The translations under genes were made by a program, and so were the position numbers. From Manihot esculenta (taxonomy: Eukaryota; Streptophyta; Magnoliopsida; Malpighiales; Euphorbiaceae): DNA of 64,000 nucleotides. This document shows positions 13,031 through 24,409 of this stretch, in pieces (within the stretch, counting starts at the first letter, position 1; each line of letters opens with the position of its first letter). The stretch covers positions 32,752,136-32,816,135 of the forward strand of contig NC_035177.2 in assembly GCF_001659605.2 (NCBI RefSeq), written 5' to 3'. The notes beneath the pieces were generated by a model. That model saw only the letters and a list, made by a program, of their open reading frames with translations, was not told the origin of the DNA and made no database searches.

Positions 13031-13400
13031 AAGTGAGTAATATTTGATTTAAATTAAAAAAATCGATCGAATTAAATTAATTTAAAATTTTAGTTTGATT
13101 TTTTATTTATTTTGATTAAGCTTAATTTTAATAAAAAAAACAAAAAATTAAATCGACTGATTAATGATAATAATATATTATTTTTAATGATACAGAAAAA
13201 TTAGATCATAATTAAAATTAAAATATTTTAATTAAATTTTAAAATATTAAAAATAAATTATAAAAAATAATAAATCTATTAGAAAATTCAACCAATCGAA
13301 TCGAATCGAACTGAATTAAATCAATTTAATTTGATTTGATTTCTATCTAAAATCAATTCGATTTAATTTGATTTTAAATCGAACTTACCAAATCGTTAAT
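13031..13400. mobile_element. Decayed relative of the hAT-type MITE
   Basis: The order of motifs follows the 12105 copy: an ATCGATCGAAT block, an AT-rich core with ATATTTTAATTAAATTTTAAAATA, then AATCGAATCGAATCGAAC and a final GATTTTAAATCGAAC. Most GGTTCGGTT motifs have turned into GATTTGATT or AATTTAATT. Termini and a target duplication can no longer be placed. The bias looks like C-to-T loss at methylated sites. Confidence 0.6.
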
Positions 13401-14440
13401 CTATGATTTATTAGTTACATAAATAGTTTATATAAAATAAAATATTTAATTAATTTTATATTAACTATATTTACATAACTGATATAAAATTAGAATTATT
13501 AAACTTATATTTACGAAACTCTCTATGAAAGTATTAATTATTAAAATATTATTTATTTTTCAAGTGTCATATTAAAAAAATTCCTTTATTTTCCATAACT
13601 TTACCCTTATCTATTATTAATTTAAATACATTTTATCTCTCAATCAATTATTAATTTTTAAAAATTAAAAACATAAGCAATACTGCAATTTACTTTTTTT
13701 TTTTATAACAGGCACTACAATTGTTACTAGTTAATTATTAATATTTTTTTTATAAAAATAAAATTATTTTATTTTTTTCTATTTTTTGTTGCACGCATAT
13801 CCACTCAAGCCACTAAGCAGTAATGTCACAATTTTATTAAGCATCCTAATATGCCTAGCTTTTCCAAAAAGTTACAAAGACTAGAACAAAGGTAAAGCTG
13901 AAAATTTCCATTTCGTATATAGTCACAAGATACCACCATAGGCCATAGCTGGCCTCGTACCTTGCCTTGGCACCCAAGAAAATAAATTCAAAATCTTTCT
14001 TAAAGTAAATATTCTTCTTCTTTTTCTGAAAATATTCAATATTATTAATAAAAAATATGTCCTAAATAACAAGGCATTTGGCTATCTTATAAGAGTCAAG
14101 CATTGGGAAAAAATCACCTAAACTATCACAATATTTTTTTTAAGTAAATAGTAGGATTCTCCTTGTCCGTACCAATTCTGAATCGACTGTCTAATATTTC
14201 GGATCCCTCAGCCGGCTCACAACAATCCTTTTTGTTGCTCTATTGATAATAAAAAATAATATAAATTTATAAATGAGTGTTAAAATGAGTGATTTAATAT
14301 TTTTAAAAAATTAAAAATTTAATTACTATGAATGAAATAAATATTCATTTTCCTCTTTAATAGTCCGATTCACAAATAAAATGATCCTAATTTTATATAA
14401 ACTTTATAAGCACTTTACCACTAATATAAAATCCAAAAAA

Positions 14441-14608
14441 ACCAACCATTAGCAAGTTTAACTATACACTATAAAAGAATTGAAAATGTAGTTAAAGAGT
14501 TTTTATTGATAAATAATCGGTAATACCAACCATTAGCAAGTTTAACTATACACTAAAAAAATTGAAAATGTAGTTAAATAGATTTTATTGATAAATAATC
14601 AGTAACTT
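14441..14608. repeat. Tandem duplication, two copies of about 84 bp
   Basis: ACCAACCATTAGCAAGTTTA occurs at 14441 and again at 14525. The downstream sequence, including TTGATAAATAATC and a GTAGTTAAA stretch, is repeated in order with a few substitutions and one small indel. Confidence 0.85.
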
Positions 14609-14952
14609 CATGGTTGAAAAATGATCAATAATTTATTTTAATAATTATTTTTTTATAATTTAATTGGTAAATTTTATTATTATTATTTATTTTTTTAGTG
14701 ATATATTATTAATTTTTTTATTTTTATTTATAACGTAGTGGTCTTAGTAGACATTTCTTTTTAAAAAAAAGAACATTACTAATTCAAATGAATGTGGTGG
14801 AGAATCTGCTACAAATTTTAAAAAATAAAGATATGATGATCTGACAAGGTTTTACACTGAAAGTGGAAAGAAGATTATTCTAATTAATATGCCCAAAGAT
14901 GATTGGAAAAAGATGAGTGCATGTAATATAATATAATAAAAGTGTGTGGTGG

Positions 14953-14972
14953 GAGAGAGAGAGAGAGAGAGA
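14953..14972. repeat. (GA)n microsatellite
   Basis: About ten GA dinucleotides in a row. Confidence 0.9.
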
Positions 14973-15360
14973 AGGCCAAGAGATGTTTGTTTCCTTGATT
15001 CCAATTTTTCTTTGAATGAGAAGTGATGCTTAGCCAAAAAGAATAAAAACATTGATTTAAAATCTTCTCTCTCAAAAAAATATTCTTCAGAGCTTCTTAT
15101 CTTTTGGGAAGAAACTCAAACTTAAACCCATCCCTTCTTCAGATGGCAAAGTCCATTTCTTAAAATTAATTAATTAATTATTTTTTTGTATTTTTTATGG
15201 ATGATGATACATATTCCCACATTGGCAACCATTGGTGGCCAACTGGCCAACACATGAAAAGTGGATATAATATATATTTACAATTGAAACTTAGATCTCC
15301 AATTTTAATGATGTACGATTTTTTTTTTGAGAAAATTCAAAGGACAATTCATTAATTTTT

Positions 15361-15456
15361 TAGCACTTCAAGGTTTAGTCTGGTGGAAACTGCATCCTGT
15401 AACCTTGAAAGATCTAAGGTTTGACTCCCCCAATCCCCTATTTCAAAAAAAAAAAT
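15361..15456 (+). mobile_element. Possible tRNA-derived SINE fragment
   Basis: TAGTCTGGTGG at about 15376 resembles a pol III A box. GGTTTGACTCCC about 45 bases on resembles a B box. The unit ends in a run of A after TATTTC. This layout is that of plant tRNA-derived SINEs. No target duplication was found, so the call is weak. Confidence 0.35.
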
Positions 15457-16201
15457 CATTAATTTTTTAATTTAAAAAAAATATATTAAAACATACTTCA
15501 CATTTTAAAAAATTTACTAATTAATTTTTTTATAATTTTTCATTAAATATTTTATTATTTAGTTTTTATAATTTTACAAAAATAATAATAATTCTTAATT
15601 TTTTTCAAAATAATAGATAATTTTAGATAAAATAATTTTTAAAATGAAACATAAAATTAAATGGATAATGGCTTTTTAATATAACAATTAAAAGTATTGA
15701 AATAAAATTTTAGTTAACAAAATAATTTCCTATTATAGTGTATTTAAAAAAATTAGCAAATTTATTATTTTAATTATATTTTTAATCTATGTAAAATTGA
15801 AACACATCTTGTATTTAATAATCATATAAATATAAATGATATGAATTTGCAGAATGAAAGTGATGTAGTATAAAAGTTTTATATTAGTTATATAAAAATA
15901 AATTGCAGTATAAAAGTGATGTAACACAACAATCATACAAAGTTAGTTATGAGTTCTCATCATAAAATTGGGTCACGCGGTAAAAATCTAATTAGGCAAT
16001 ATGTTTATGGAAAGAAAGACCCGGACACCATAGCCCTTAGTTCTTTATTGAGGCTCACCCTCTCCTCGACAGGGTGAGACTATACAGAAAGTTATCGTTA
16101 GAGAGTACAATCTAGTAGATTTCCATTACACCTATAATTGCGGGATCCCATATCTACTAACTAGTGCTAATGGGATTTTCAATAGATTTGGTAACCAATT
16201 C

Positions 16202-16524
16202 CATATGCTTACAGTATAAAAGCTTATGAGCATAGAGATAAATGTACGATTCTTACACAATTATTCTTGAGTTTAAAACCTCTTATTATACTCGCCCTTT
16301 TCTTTTTTTTACTGACTTGAGCGCCGGAGTGGCTGTTATAGGTGCCAATCACCTCGCTTTCTTTTTCTTGCAGATTGACCAATCACAACACAACTCCGTT
16401 TCAGTCACATCATTTGGTTCCATTTTCAGGATACTCCATTGGATTATCTTTGTTCAATTAATCTTAGAAATCTGTCTTTTATTTTCTCCTAAAAAGAAAT
16501 CTTTTTCCTTTTCCATTCTCTAAA
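16202..16524 (+). repeat. LTR end and leader of a Tat-type gypsy fragment (probable)
   Basis: The stretch ACTTGAGCGCCGGAGTGGC near 16315 and the following pyrimidine-rich leader resemble the 3' part of LTRs in plant Tat-type and gag-only elements. A gag start follows at 16525. Exact LTR borders cannot be set and the partner LTR is absent. Confidence 0.45.
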
Positions 16525-18018
16525 ATGGCTGACAATTCACAAGCTGTTGCTAAGACTGCTGCCAACAAGGGCGTAATCATTTTCTCCACTCTTGGTAGTG
16601 GACAAAACACACCCTCAATGGTCAGTGAGGTTGATTTGAGTAATGTAAATAATAAGCAGATGCTCCAATACATAAAAAGACTACGAGCCACTCTTGAGTA
16701 GTATAAAGTTCGAGAGAAAGCCTCCTTCATGGCTCATAGGATAAGGGAGGAAGTTTATATCGACACCCCAATGACTCAGACAGAGGCAATCCAAACACAG
16801 TCCAAGAGGAAGGCCAAGCTGGAGGAAGAGAATTCGTCAGACGAGACTTCAAAGGATGCTAACTGGAAGCTAATACAGACTGTGTAAAGGTACTAGAAAG
16901 AGTAAGAGGAAGACTATGGGCTAGATGATGCCTCACCTTAGAAGAGATCTTAGCAGAGACTTTTCTTACCAAGTTTAAACTTTCATGTTTGGACAAATAT
17001 GATGGAATAACAGATTCCAAGAGTCAGCTGGAGATCTTTAGAACAACAATGCAGCTTTAAGATGTCAACGATTTTATGTTGTGCCTAGCTTTTTTCATCA
17101 ACACTCACAAGTTTGGCTCAAAACTAATACCGACATCTGAGCCAAGGTTCAATTTAAAACTTTACAAAATTTGCTATATTGTTTAAATCTAGGTTTATTA
17201 CTTGTATATCTCTTAAAAAGTCTTCTGACTTGCAAAAGATCCGCTAAGTAGCGGGCGAGTCTTTAAAAAGTTTTATCTCACGGTATAATGCAGAAGCAAT
17301 ATAGTTGGAGGAATTAAATAATGAGATAGCATGTGAAGCATTGAAGAAAGAAACATGCAATATTAAGTTTATGAATTCTCTAATCAAGAACCCAGCTGCT
17401 ACATACCAACAGCTAATGGACAAAACCCAAAAGTATATCAAGCTGAATGATGAGGTCCAAGTGTTGAGAGGACAAGTAGCTAGGCCAGATTAAGACTCAA
17501 TAGTCAAATAAGCAAAGCTATGAAAGTGAAAGGATTTATCCAATGTCATAGAATAGGAGTGACCGAGGTAAATTTAGAAACTATACTCCATTAAATAACT
17601 CACGAATACACATACTTATGTGGATAAGGAAAAAGGGCAAAGAGATCAAATGGCCCGCCCAGCTTAATTCAGACAAAACAGGCATACGAGACAAAAAAAG
17701 GTATTACCGATTTCATGAAGATCATGGGCACACTATAGAAGAATGCAGGCAACTGAAGGATGAGATTGAAAGACTCATTAGAGATGGAACCCTGAGGAGG
17801 TTCACTATAAAAGATAGAGATGGAACCCTGAGGAGGTTTACTATAAAAGATAGAGATGGAACCCTGAGGAGGTTCACTATAAAAGATAGAGAAGAAAAGA
17901 GGACAGAACCTGAGGTAAAAGCGCGGCTGAATTTTGATAAAAATGAACCCATAGGGGTAATTCATGTAATTGTAAGAGGACCAAGCTACAAAAAGAGCTA
18001 CAGAGATAGAATGTCATA
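16525..18018 (+). pseudogene. Degenerate Tat-type gypsy gag
   Basis: Reading from the ATG at 16525 (MADNSQAVAKTA), the + strand gives a gag of the same broad type as that at 26069, with several in-frame stops and frameshifts. Recognisable parts are FLTKFKLSCLDKYDG near 16970 and a helix around 17305-17490 (NSLIKNPAATYQQLMDKTQKY). A C-terminal block at 17618-18018 has RYYRFHEDHGHTIEECRQLK, the CCHC-like module usual at the end of Tat gags (the first Cys is replaced here), followed by EIERLIRDGTLRRF. A 36-bp unit is repeated three times in frame (17783-17890), giving three copies of DGTLRRFTIKDR. No protease or polymerase follows. It is a relic, perhaps of a gag-only element. Confidence 0.7.
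17783..17890 (+). repeat. 36-bp tandem repeat x3 inside gag
   Basis: Three consecutive 36-bp units start at 17783, 17819 and 17855 and differ by one base (a C/T in the sixth codon of the unit). Each encodes 12 residues, so the frame is kept. Confidence 0.95.
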
Positions 18019-18139
18019 GATATTGAGCTCTTGAATCCAACCTCGAGTCTTTAAGTAAAGAGTATGGTAAAAATGAGAATACCGAGACTAGTAAGTTGGA
18101 TGAGAACTGAAAGGGACCCTAAGGTTCCCGAGATTATTC

Positions 18140-18963
18140 GTTCTCACGCTTATGAGTTGGTCGAGTAAGATGGCAGAGTCATTTTTTACTCTGGAGAAGT
18201 TTGTAATTTATGGAAATATGGGTGTTCTTTTGCTAGAGAATGTTGGGAGAGTTTTGGAGTTCAGCTCGGGTCTATTTTGTGTAATAGCCTTGTTGAGTTG
18301 GTTGTTTATCTCTTTCAATTGTCGGATAGTATGAAGAATCATGTGGTGTGTATTTTGTGATTTTTATGTTTTTTTTTTCATAATGTTCGAATCTTTTGAT
18401 CTCAGAATCATACATCATTTGATTTGATTAGACATGTTGATTCTTTTTTTAAGTAATTGGGAGCAAGCTCAAAAAGTTCCTTAAAGAATTATGACTCAAT
18501 AAGTTAGATAATGGAGAAAACCAGAGGGGACCACTTGAAGTGTAATATAGATGCTTATGTATTGCATAATGTGAGTAAAACGTCGTATGGAACAATTGTT
18601 TAGAATTCTCAAAAGATGTTTGTAGCAGGTCTGACTAGTTATTTTGAGTATATTGTAGATTTCACTTTAGCAAAAACTGTATGATTGTGGGAAGTGTTAT
18701 CTTGGCTGAAAGATCAAAATTGAACCCTTGTTGATATTAAGATGGATTCTAAGTTTTGTTTTTCTACACTGCAGTCAATGGAGGTTATTGCACACATATT
18801 CTCTTATTAAAACTAGATTGGAATATGAGTTGGATTCGGCGAAAAACTAATATGACTGCTCATAGCTTTGTTAAAATAGTTGTATTATATGCTAGTCATC
18901 TATTTTGGTTTGAGCCTCCGAACTCTATTTTTGATATAATTCAATCTGAGATATGTAATTAAT
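18140..18963 (+). mobile_element. LINE fragment: RT zinc-binding and RNase H-like end
   Basis: A frame with a few stops reads CSFARECWESFGV near 18220, like the zinc-binding region after plant LINE reverse transcriptases. Later it reads RGDHLKCNIDAYV (18505-18545), an EVLSWLKDQN-like helix and DIKMDSKFCF. In another frame RRKTNMTAHSFVK and FWFEPPNSIFDII precede the stop near 18963. These match the order of the RVT_3 RNase H-like domain at the C-terminus of plant non-LTR retrotransposons. Stops and at least one frameshift break it. No poly(A) tail or target duplication is clear. Confidence 0.65.
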
Positions 18964-21480
18964 ATGATATGCTAAATTTTAAAAAAAATAGCCAAATGTA
19001 TACTTACACATTTATATTTTAATATTTTTATGTATCAGTAATTCAACTTTAATTGTTATCTAATAGATATATGAATTTTAAAAAAAATTATTTTTAAACT
19101 CAACTCCATCAAAATATATAATTTTTAAATTGTGTTTAAAAGTAATTTTTTTTAAAGTTTAAGTGTTTAAAAAATAATAATTATTTTAAATTTAAGTATT
19201 TAATAATAATAGTTTTTAAACTTTAGTTGTTTATTAGATCAAAATTAAAATTGAAATATATAATAAATAAAAATATTAAAATTCAGGTGTTCAAACATAC
19301 CTTTAGCAAAAAATTAATTATTTTATGGTTAATAAATTTTACATAATTTAAATGAAAAAAATAATATTTTTATTATAAATCATGATAAAAATCTTAATTG
19401 TATAAAGATCATGTGAGATAACAATAAATTAAAATTCAACTGTAAAAAATAGTAAATAAAATTTTAATTATAAATTTAAAATAAAATAGTATATAGGAAA
19501 TAAAAATTAATGTATATGTGGATTCCTAATATCTATTATTTTGATAGACAAACAGATTCAGAGAACGAGTATTGAAAGCTCTGATGAATTGACGATGATT
19601 ATATTTTTTTAATCAAAATCTATTTAGACCCACTTAATTTATATTTGAAAGTGATCAATTAGATTTAAGCCATTACCTAAATTACTCTCCAAGAAAAATC
19701 TCAAATTTAACTTCCGTCAGATATGATTGTACTATAAAAATTATGTTTGAAAATAACTTTTTGAAAATAAGATATGATATGTTTCGCGCTTAACTAAAAA
19801 ATTTTAAAATCACACCTTATTTACCATAATTTAAAAATTTTTCAATCTAACTCACCTACCTGTTTTCAAGAATAATGATTTGAGATTGAAAATCAGCAGA
19901 GGAGGACACTTAATAATAATTCAATTTTTAAAAAAATTAATTGATTTAATTAAAGATAAATATTAAAAATAAATAAAAATTAATAAATCGAAACATAGAG
20001 TTCAAAGAAATTAAAGTAATTTAATGAGGCAAAAATAATGATTTTTGTAAATTAAAAAATATTTTAAATTTAAATTAAATCAAAATATTTTTAATAGCTG
20101 TGACATTCTTATGATACATCTATTAGATTGGACATTAATATCTTTTTGCAGATGTATCAAATACGAATAAATATATAGTTGATTAATAAATTTTATTTAT
20201 TATAAGTGTTTTATCAATTTAATTTATCGCAATTATCGGCCCAGGCCTAGCCCATAATAAAAAAAAAAAGAAAAAAAAGGGAAGCATTAAAAGCTGGTTT
20301 CGGGAAGGTCCCGAAACCACAGTAACCCTCCTCCTTCTCCACGACGGAACAGAGCAGCCCTCTGTTATAAAAAAAAAAAAAAAAATTCCTTCTCTTTTAA
20401 CCAAATCTCCTCCCCTCAACCCATAAACTTCTAAAATCCTTCAGCTAGATCCTGATTAAACCTATATTCTGCTTAAAATTTCAATAATTTCTGCCAGAAG
20501 CTTCAAAATTTGTTTATATGTATAAATATCAGAAAAAGTTCTGTCAGTTTTTCGAGTCATATCAGTCTCTACAGTTTGGAGATTGGGTGTGACAGCATTT
20601 TTATTTATAGTTTCAGAAATATATAAAAAAATGACTGATCGATAAAAAGTCAATATTTAATTTTAATTTTTTAGATCGTATCGAATCTGTATCGAAATAA
20701 ATTTTAGTCAATTTAAAAATATCGATCAAATTATACACAAATATTTTATACTTTTTATATCTTATAAAATAACTATCTATATTCCTCGAGAATTCCATCA
20801 AAAGCAAATTGCCGAGAACAAAAAATCAATTTTAAAATATTAGAATCAATGTATATTACTGTAAGCGGATGTTACACGGTCAAACATTGTCCCTAATTAC
20901 AGTGCGATTAAAGGAGTATTAAAATCCTTTCATACACTGAGGGGTTGATGGTGGATGCACGTCAGTTTTTTTTTTTTTTTTTAATTAAAAAAAAAAAGTC
21001 TACTATCTAAGTGGCCACATTGATTGTGGGTTGCTTGCTTGTGCAAAGCTCTTGAAGGGTCAGTTTTGATTATTTTAATTTAATTTGATGGAAACATTAA
21101 TTATTTATTATTAATTAAATGGTCCACATCCCATAAAAATATTATACCAAATAAAGTATATAATATAATTAAGTTCAATCTATTTTAGCTTAGCTGTTAT
21201 TTGTTTTATATTCATATTATAAAATTGAAATATATATTTTGAATATGCTTTAATTTTCAATAATAAATAAATAGATATTATTATATGTGTCATATAAAAA
21301 ATAGACTCATTAATTTTCCCTTATAACTTTTTTTTCTAAAATAATAATTTATTTATTAGCTTAGAAATATACCTAATAAATTAAACATTTAAACTAAAAT
21401 TTTCAATTCCATTCAATTTGTTCGGCTATGCTCTTAAAACTCCGTTAAAGCTGTATACGTCCATTCTCACCCTCGGCGCA
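18964..21480. other. AT-rich intergenic DNA with a small GC-richer island
   Basis: Mostly AT-rich sequence without genes. A GC-richer island at about 20235-20400 holds two hairpins and poly(A) runs and is described as a finding. Poly(T)/poly(A) runs occur near 20969-20998. Confidence 0.45.
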
Positions 21481-21560
21481 CGTTAGTGAACCTCACACTA
21501 AAGTCCAACTACGCCAAAAATCACCAAAAACACCTTGCTTTTTTAAATAAAAAAATCCAT

Positions 21561-21608
21561 TATAAAAGGGCATTTCCGTCATCCAGAGTGCCCCCCACCA
21601 ATATAAAA
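21561..21608 (+). promoter_or_regulatory. TATA-box candidates upstream of HAT5
   Basis: TATAAAAG at 21561-21568 and ATATAAAA at 21601-21608 lie about 310 and 270 bases before the upstream ORF. Either could set a leader of roughly 460-510 bases. The leader is rich in C and T, as is common for plant transcripts. Confidence 0.45.
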
Positions 21609-21876
21609 TGCCATCGACTTGAATTGTTGGACTTTTATTTGCAAAAACCACCTCCATGCAACACCACCTACTTTAAACATCTCTAGCTTTCTTTCTCTCC
21701 GGAATCCAAAACTTTCCGGTGATTACTTTACTCGAGTGTTCAGTCATTTAGTGGTCACATCACCATTTCTATGGAGATTTGATGAATTTTCTTGGACCAT
21801 TATTGTTAATTCCTTTTAGCTCTCTCTTTCTCTCGGTAAGGAAAAACTGATCTAGCTGGGGAATTTTGATCTTGGC

Positions 21877-21966
21877 ATGATGGGATTTTGCATCTGTCCA
21901 CTGGAGACTCCGGCGAGGTTGCTTTGGACTACCAGCTTCTTTCGCCACAAACTGATGCTTTTCTAA
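21877..21966 (+). CDS. Upstream ORF in the HAT5 leader, likely conserved-peptide uORF
   Basis: A 29-codon ORF starts with two ATGs (21877 and 21880) and ends at TAA 21964-21966, 131 bases before the HAT5 start. The peptide runs MMGFCICPLETPARLL, then WTTSFFRHKLMLF. Known biology: the ATHB-1 transcript of Arabidopsis has a conserved-peptide uORF (CPuORF33) that represses translation of the main ORF. The position in the leader of the orthologous gene and the similar length make this its likely counterpart. I judge the match from position and general memory of the family, not from an alignment. It is not in the same frame as, and does not overlap, the main ORF. Confidence 0.65.
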   Translation: MMGFCICPLETPARLLWTTSFFRHKLMLF

Positions 21967-22097
21967 TTTACCTTGTATACCTACATATATAACCTATATA
22001 TAAACACACGCAAGCGTTCTGTTAGTTTTCTTTTGTGTCCCACTCACCGGTGAAATTTCGATTGCAAAAGTTGCCGGCAAGCATTCCGATAGTGAAG

Positions 22098-24267
22098 ATG
22101 GAGTCTGGACGGCTTTTCTTTAATCCCTCTGGTTGCAGCGGGAACATGTTATTCCTTGGGAATCTCGATCCTGTTTTCCGAGGTAAATAATAGTATATCC
22201 CTTCTAATATCTTACTGTTTGGTTACTGAGAATCGAAAGGAAAGGAAAGGAAAGGAAAAGAAAAGGATATGGTTGACTTTTTTTTCCTTTTGTTCTTTGT
22301 TAAAAGTTTAGTGGAAGGTGTAATTAAACTGTGGTCTCAAGTTTGATAAAAACAAATTAAAGTTTTATTAAGCTGATTTTAATAATTAATTAACGTACTT
22401 GTTTTAATTTATGATGATGTAAATAGGTCCAAGATCATCAATGTTGAACCTGGAAGATACCTCCAGGAAGAGACCATTTTTCATGAGCTCGCCGGAGGAC
22501 TTGTTCGACGAAGAATATTATGAAGAACAGTTGCCGGAGAAGAAGCGCCGCCTCACTCAGGAGCAGGTAAAATTAATACTATGTGCCAAGAGTTGAGAAT
22601 AATACTCCATTCCACACAAAAGTAGATCTACTTTATCCTCTTCAAATTTATCTCTCTTTTTTTTTTTAGATAGCTTGTTTATTAGTTTATAAATTAGTAA
22701 AAGTTTATTAGATTTGAAAATAATTTAATAAGAGAATATATTGAATTCTTTTGGGATTTGGCATATCCATGGATGCTTCTACTGAAATATCCAATCTTAT
22801 AGCCTTATCAGAATCAAATTCCCTTTCATTTCTTGTGAAGGGGAAGTCTCTCCAGAGTTTCTTCAAAGAATCAAAATGATACTAAAACCTAAATGTATAT
22901 ATTAAATTAAATAATAATACTATTACTGTTCTTTATTCCTTAATTTTTATTTTTTATTTTTCACCTAGATAGCTAGTTCAAAGATCAATACGAAATGAGA
23001 TGCCAAACATCGGGGGAATTTTCTTTCTTTCTTTCTTTCTTATTTTTTTAAATGTAATGAATCAAAAAGGGTAGTAAAGCTATTGGAAGTTGATGTGTAA
23101 TATAATTAAAATGGTTGGTTTTGAAGGTGGATCTGCTGGAGAAGAGTTTTGAGGCAGAGAACAAGCTGGAGCCTGATCGAAAGACTCAGCTGGCCAAGAA
23201 GCTGGGATTACAGCCCAGGCAAGTGGCTGTGTGGTTCCAGAACCGCAGGGCTCGATGGAAGACCAAGCAACTTGAGAGAGACTATGATCTTCTCAAAGCT
23301 TCTTATGATTCCCTTCTCTCTGATTACGATGCTGCTGTTAAGCAAAATGAAAGGCTTAAATCTGAGGTATATATACCTTTTGCTTTCACATCTCTTTTAA
23401 AGAATACATAAGATTCATGTCTACATCCAAAGATTGAAATTCAACATATTACAGTACAATTTAATGCAATTCGATAAACCAAAAGAATAGTTAGTTGGTA
23501 ATTTTCTTTCAAATGTTAGAATGTGTAATCGAAAACAACTCATTTAGTTGTTTAAAAGAATAAAAAAGTGGTGATGAGATCGCGGATGTCTTTCTCATTG
23601 CATAACTCCAAATCAATTTGGAGTCCTATCGCATAAAGGTGGGTCATTCATTGAGATTCTGTCACAATAAAATAAAAAAAAAAAACACCTGTGTCTCAAA
23701 CTCAGATCTCTCTAGTATGTGTCTCAAACTCGAGATCTCTCTAAGTCTGAATATGATATTCAATACCATTGACTAAAGTTTCATGGAGAAAAATGTAATC
23801 TTCACTAGTTGCTTTCTCCAAATATGCATATGGACCCTTTCTTTTCATAAAGGGAAAGATCAACAGCAAAATTTTGGATGAAACTGCAGGTCGTTTCTTT
23901 GACTGAGAAGCTGGAAGCCAAAGACATGACCGGAGAACCGCAGCAAAAATCCGACTCCCTTACGGCAGATATAGCCAGCGGATTTAGCCCTCAAATGGGT
24001 GTGAAGGCTGAGGACCACCTGAGTTCAGGAAGCACTAGAAGTGCAGTGGTGGATGAAGGCAGTCCACAGCTTTTGGACAGTGAGGATTCATTCTTTGAGA
24101 ATAATAACTGTGGAGAATGTATAATCGGAGGCCCTGTTGATTTTCTGCAATCAGAAGAGGATGATGGAGGGAGCGATGACGGCCGAAGCTACTTCTCCGA
24201 TGTGTTTGTGACGGCCGGAGAGCAGCAGGAGGATGAACAGCCCTTGGAATGGTGGGTGTGGTCATAA
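22098..24267 (+). CDS. HAT5: HD-Zip class I transcription factor, ATHB-1/HAT5 orthologue
   Basis: Four coding exons join 22098-22182, 22437-22566 corrected by splice sites to 22427-22566, 23127-23366 and 23890-24267. All introns are GT-AG and the phases fit, giving 280 residues (Arabidopsis ATHB-1 has about 272). The N-terminus [12 protein letters not shown] and the [17 protein letters not shown] region are typical of the ATHB-1 subgroup. The homeodomain spans about residues 66-122, with the recognition helix [13 protein letters not shown] at 110-122. A leucine zipper follows at about 124-165. An acidic C-terminus ends in the aromatic patch EWWVWS, comparable to the activating end of ATHB-1. 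HD-Zip I proteins act in the nucleus as dimers on CAATNATTG-type sites. The start is the first ATG after the upstream ORF and gives the family N-terminus. The coding sequence is intact. The uORF suggests translational control. Confidence 0.95.
23690..23790 (-). mobile_element. Possible SINE fragment in HAT5 intron 3
   Basis: On the minus strand TTAGTCAATGG (A-box-like) is followed about 40 bases later by GAGTTTGAGAC (B-box-like). A partial duplication of TGTGTCTCAAACTC adjoins it on the + strand. An A-rich run at about 23668-23681 lies at the side expected for a minus-strand tail. It is weak evidence for a tRNA-derived SINE. Confidence 0.35.
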
Positions 24268-24400
24268 CAAGGAGCTTCATTAAACTTCACATTTTAATAT
24301 TGCACCGAGATAGTTGTAATGCTATATTTCCAGGAGCTGCCAACTTGGAATACATTATTATATACAGTATGGGTGAGAACTGAGAAGGATTAAATTAATG

Positions 24401-24406
24401 AATAAA
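24401..24406 (+). terminator. Polyadenylation-signal candidate of HAT5
   Basis: AATAAA lies 134 bases after the HAT5 stop codon in a T-rich context. It is the first canonical hexamer after the gene. Confidence 0.4.
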
Positions 24407-24409
24407 AAT

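Larger units (their letters stand above)
13401..16015. other. AT-rich intergenic DNA with minor repeats
   Basis: No gene is supported. It contains the 84-bp tandem duplication at 14441-14608, a (GA)10 run at 14953-14972 and a possible SINE at 15361-15456. The minus-strand open frames near 14852-15075 run through the GA repeat and look spurious. Confidence 0.5.

Noticed and set aside
24035..24280. Minus-strand open frame opposite the last exon of HAT5
   Set aside because: It is a shadow of the well-supported HAT5 exon and matches no family.
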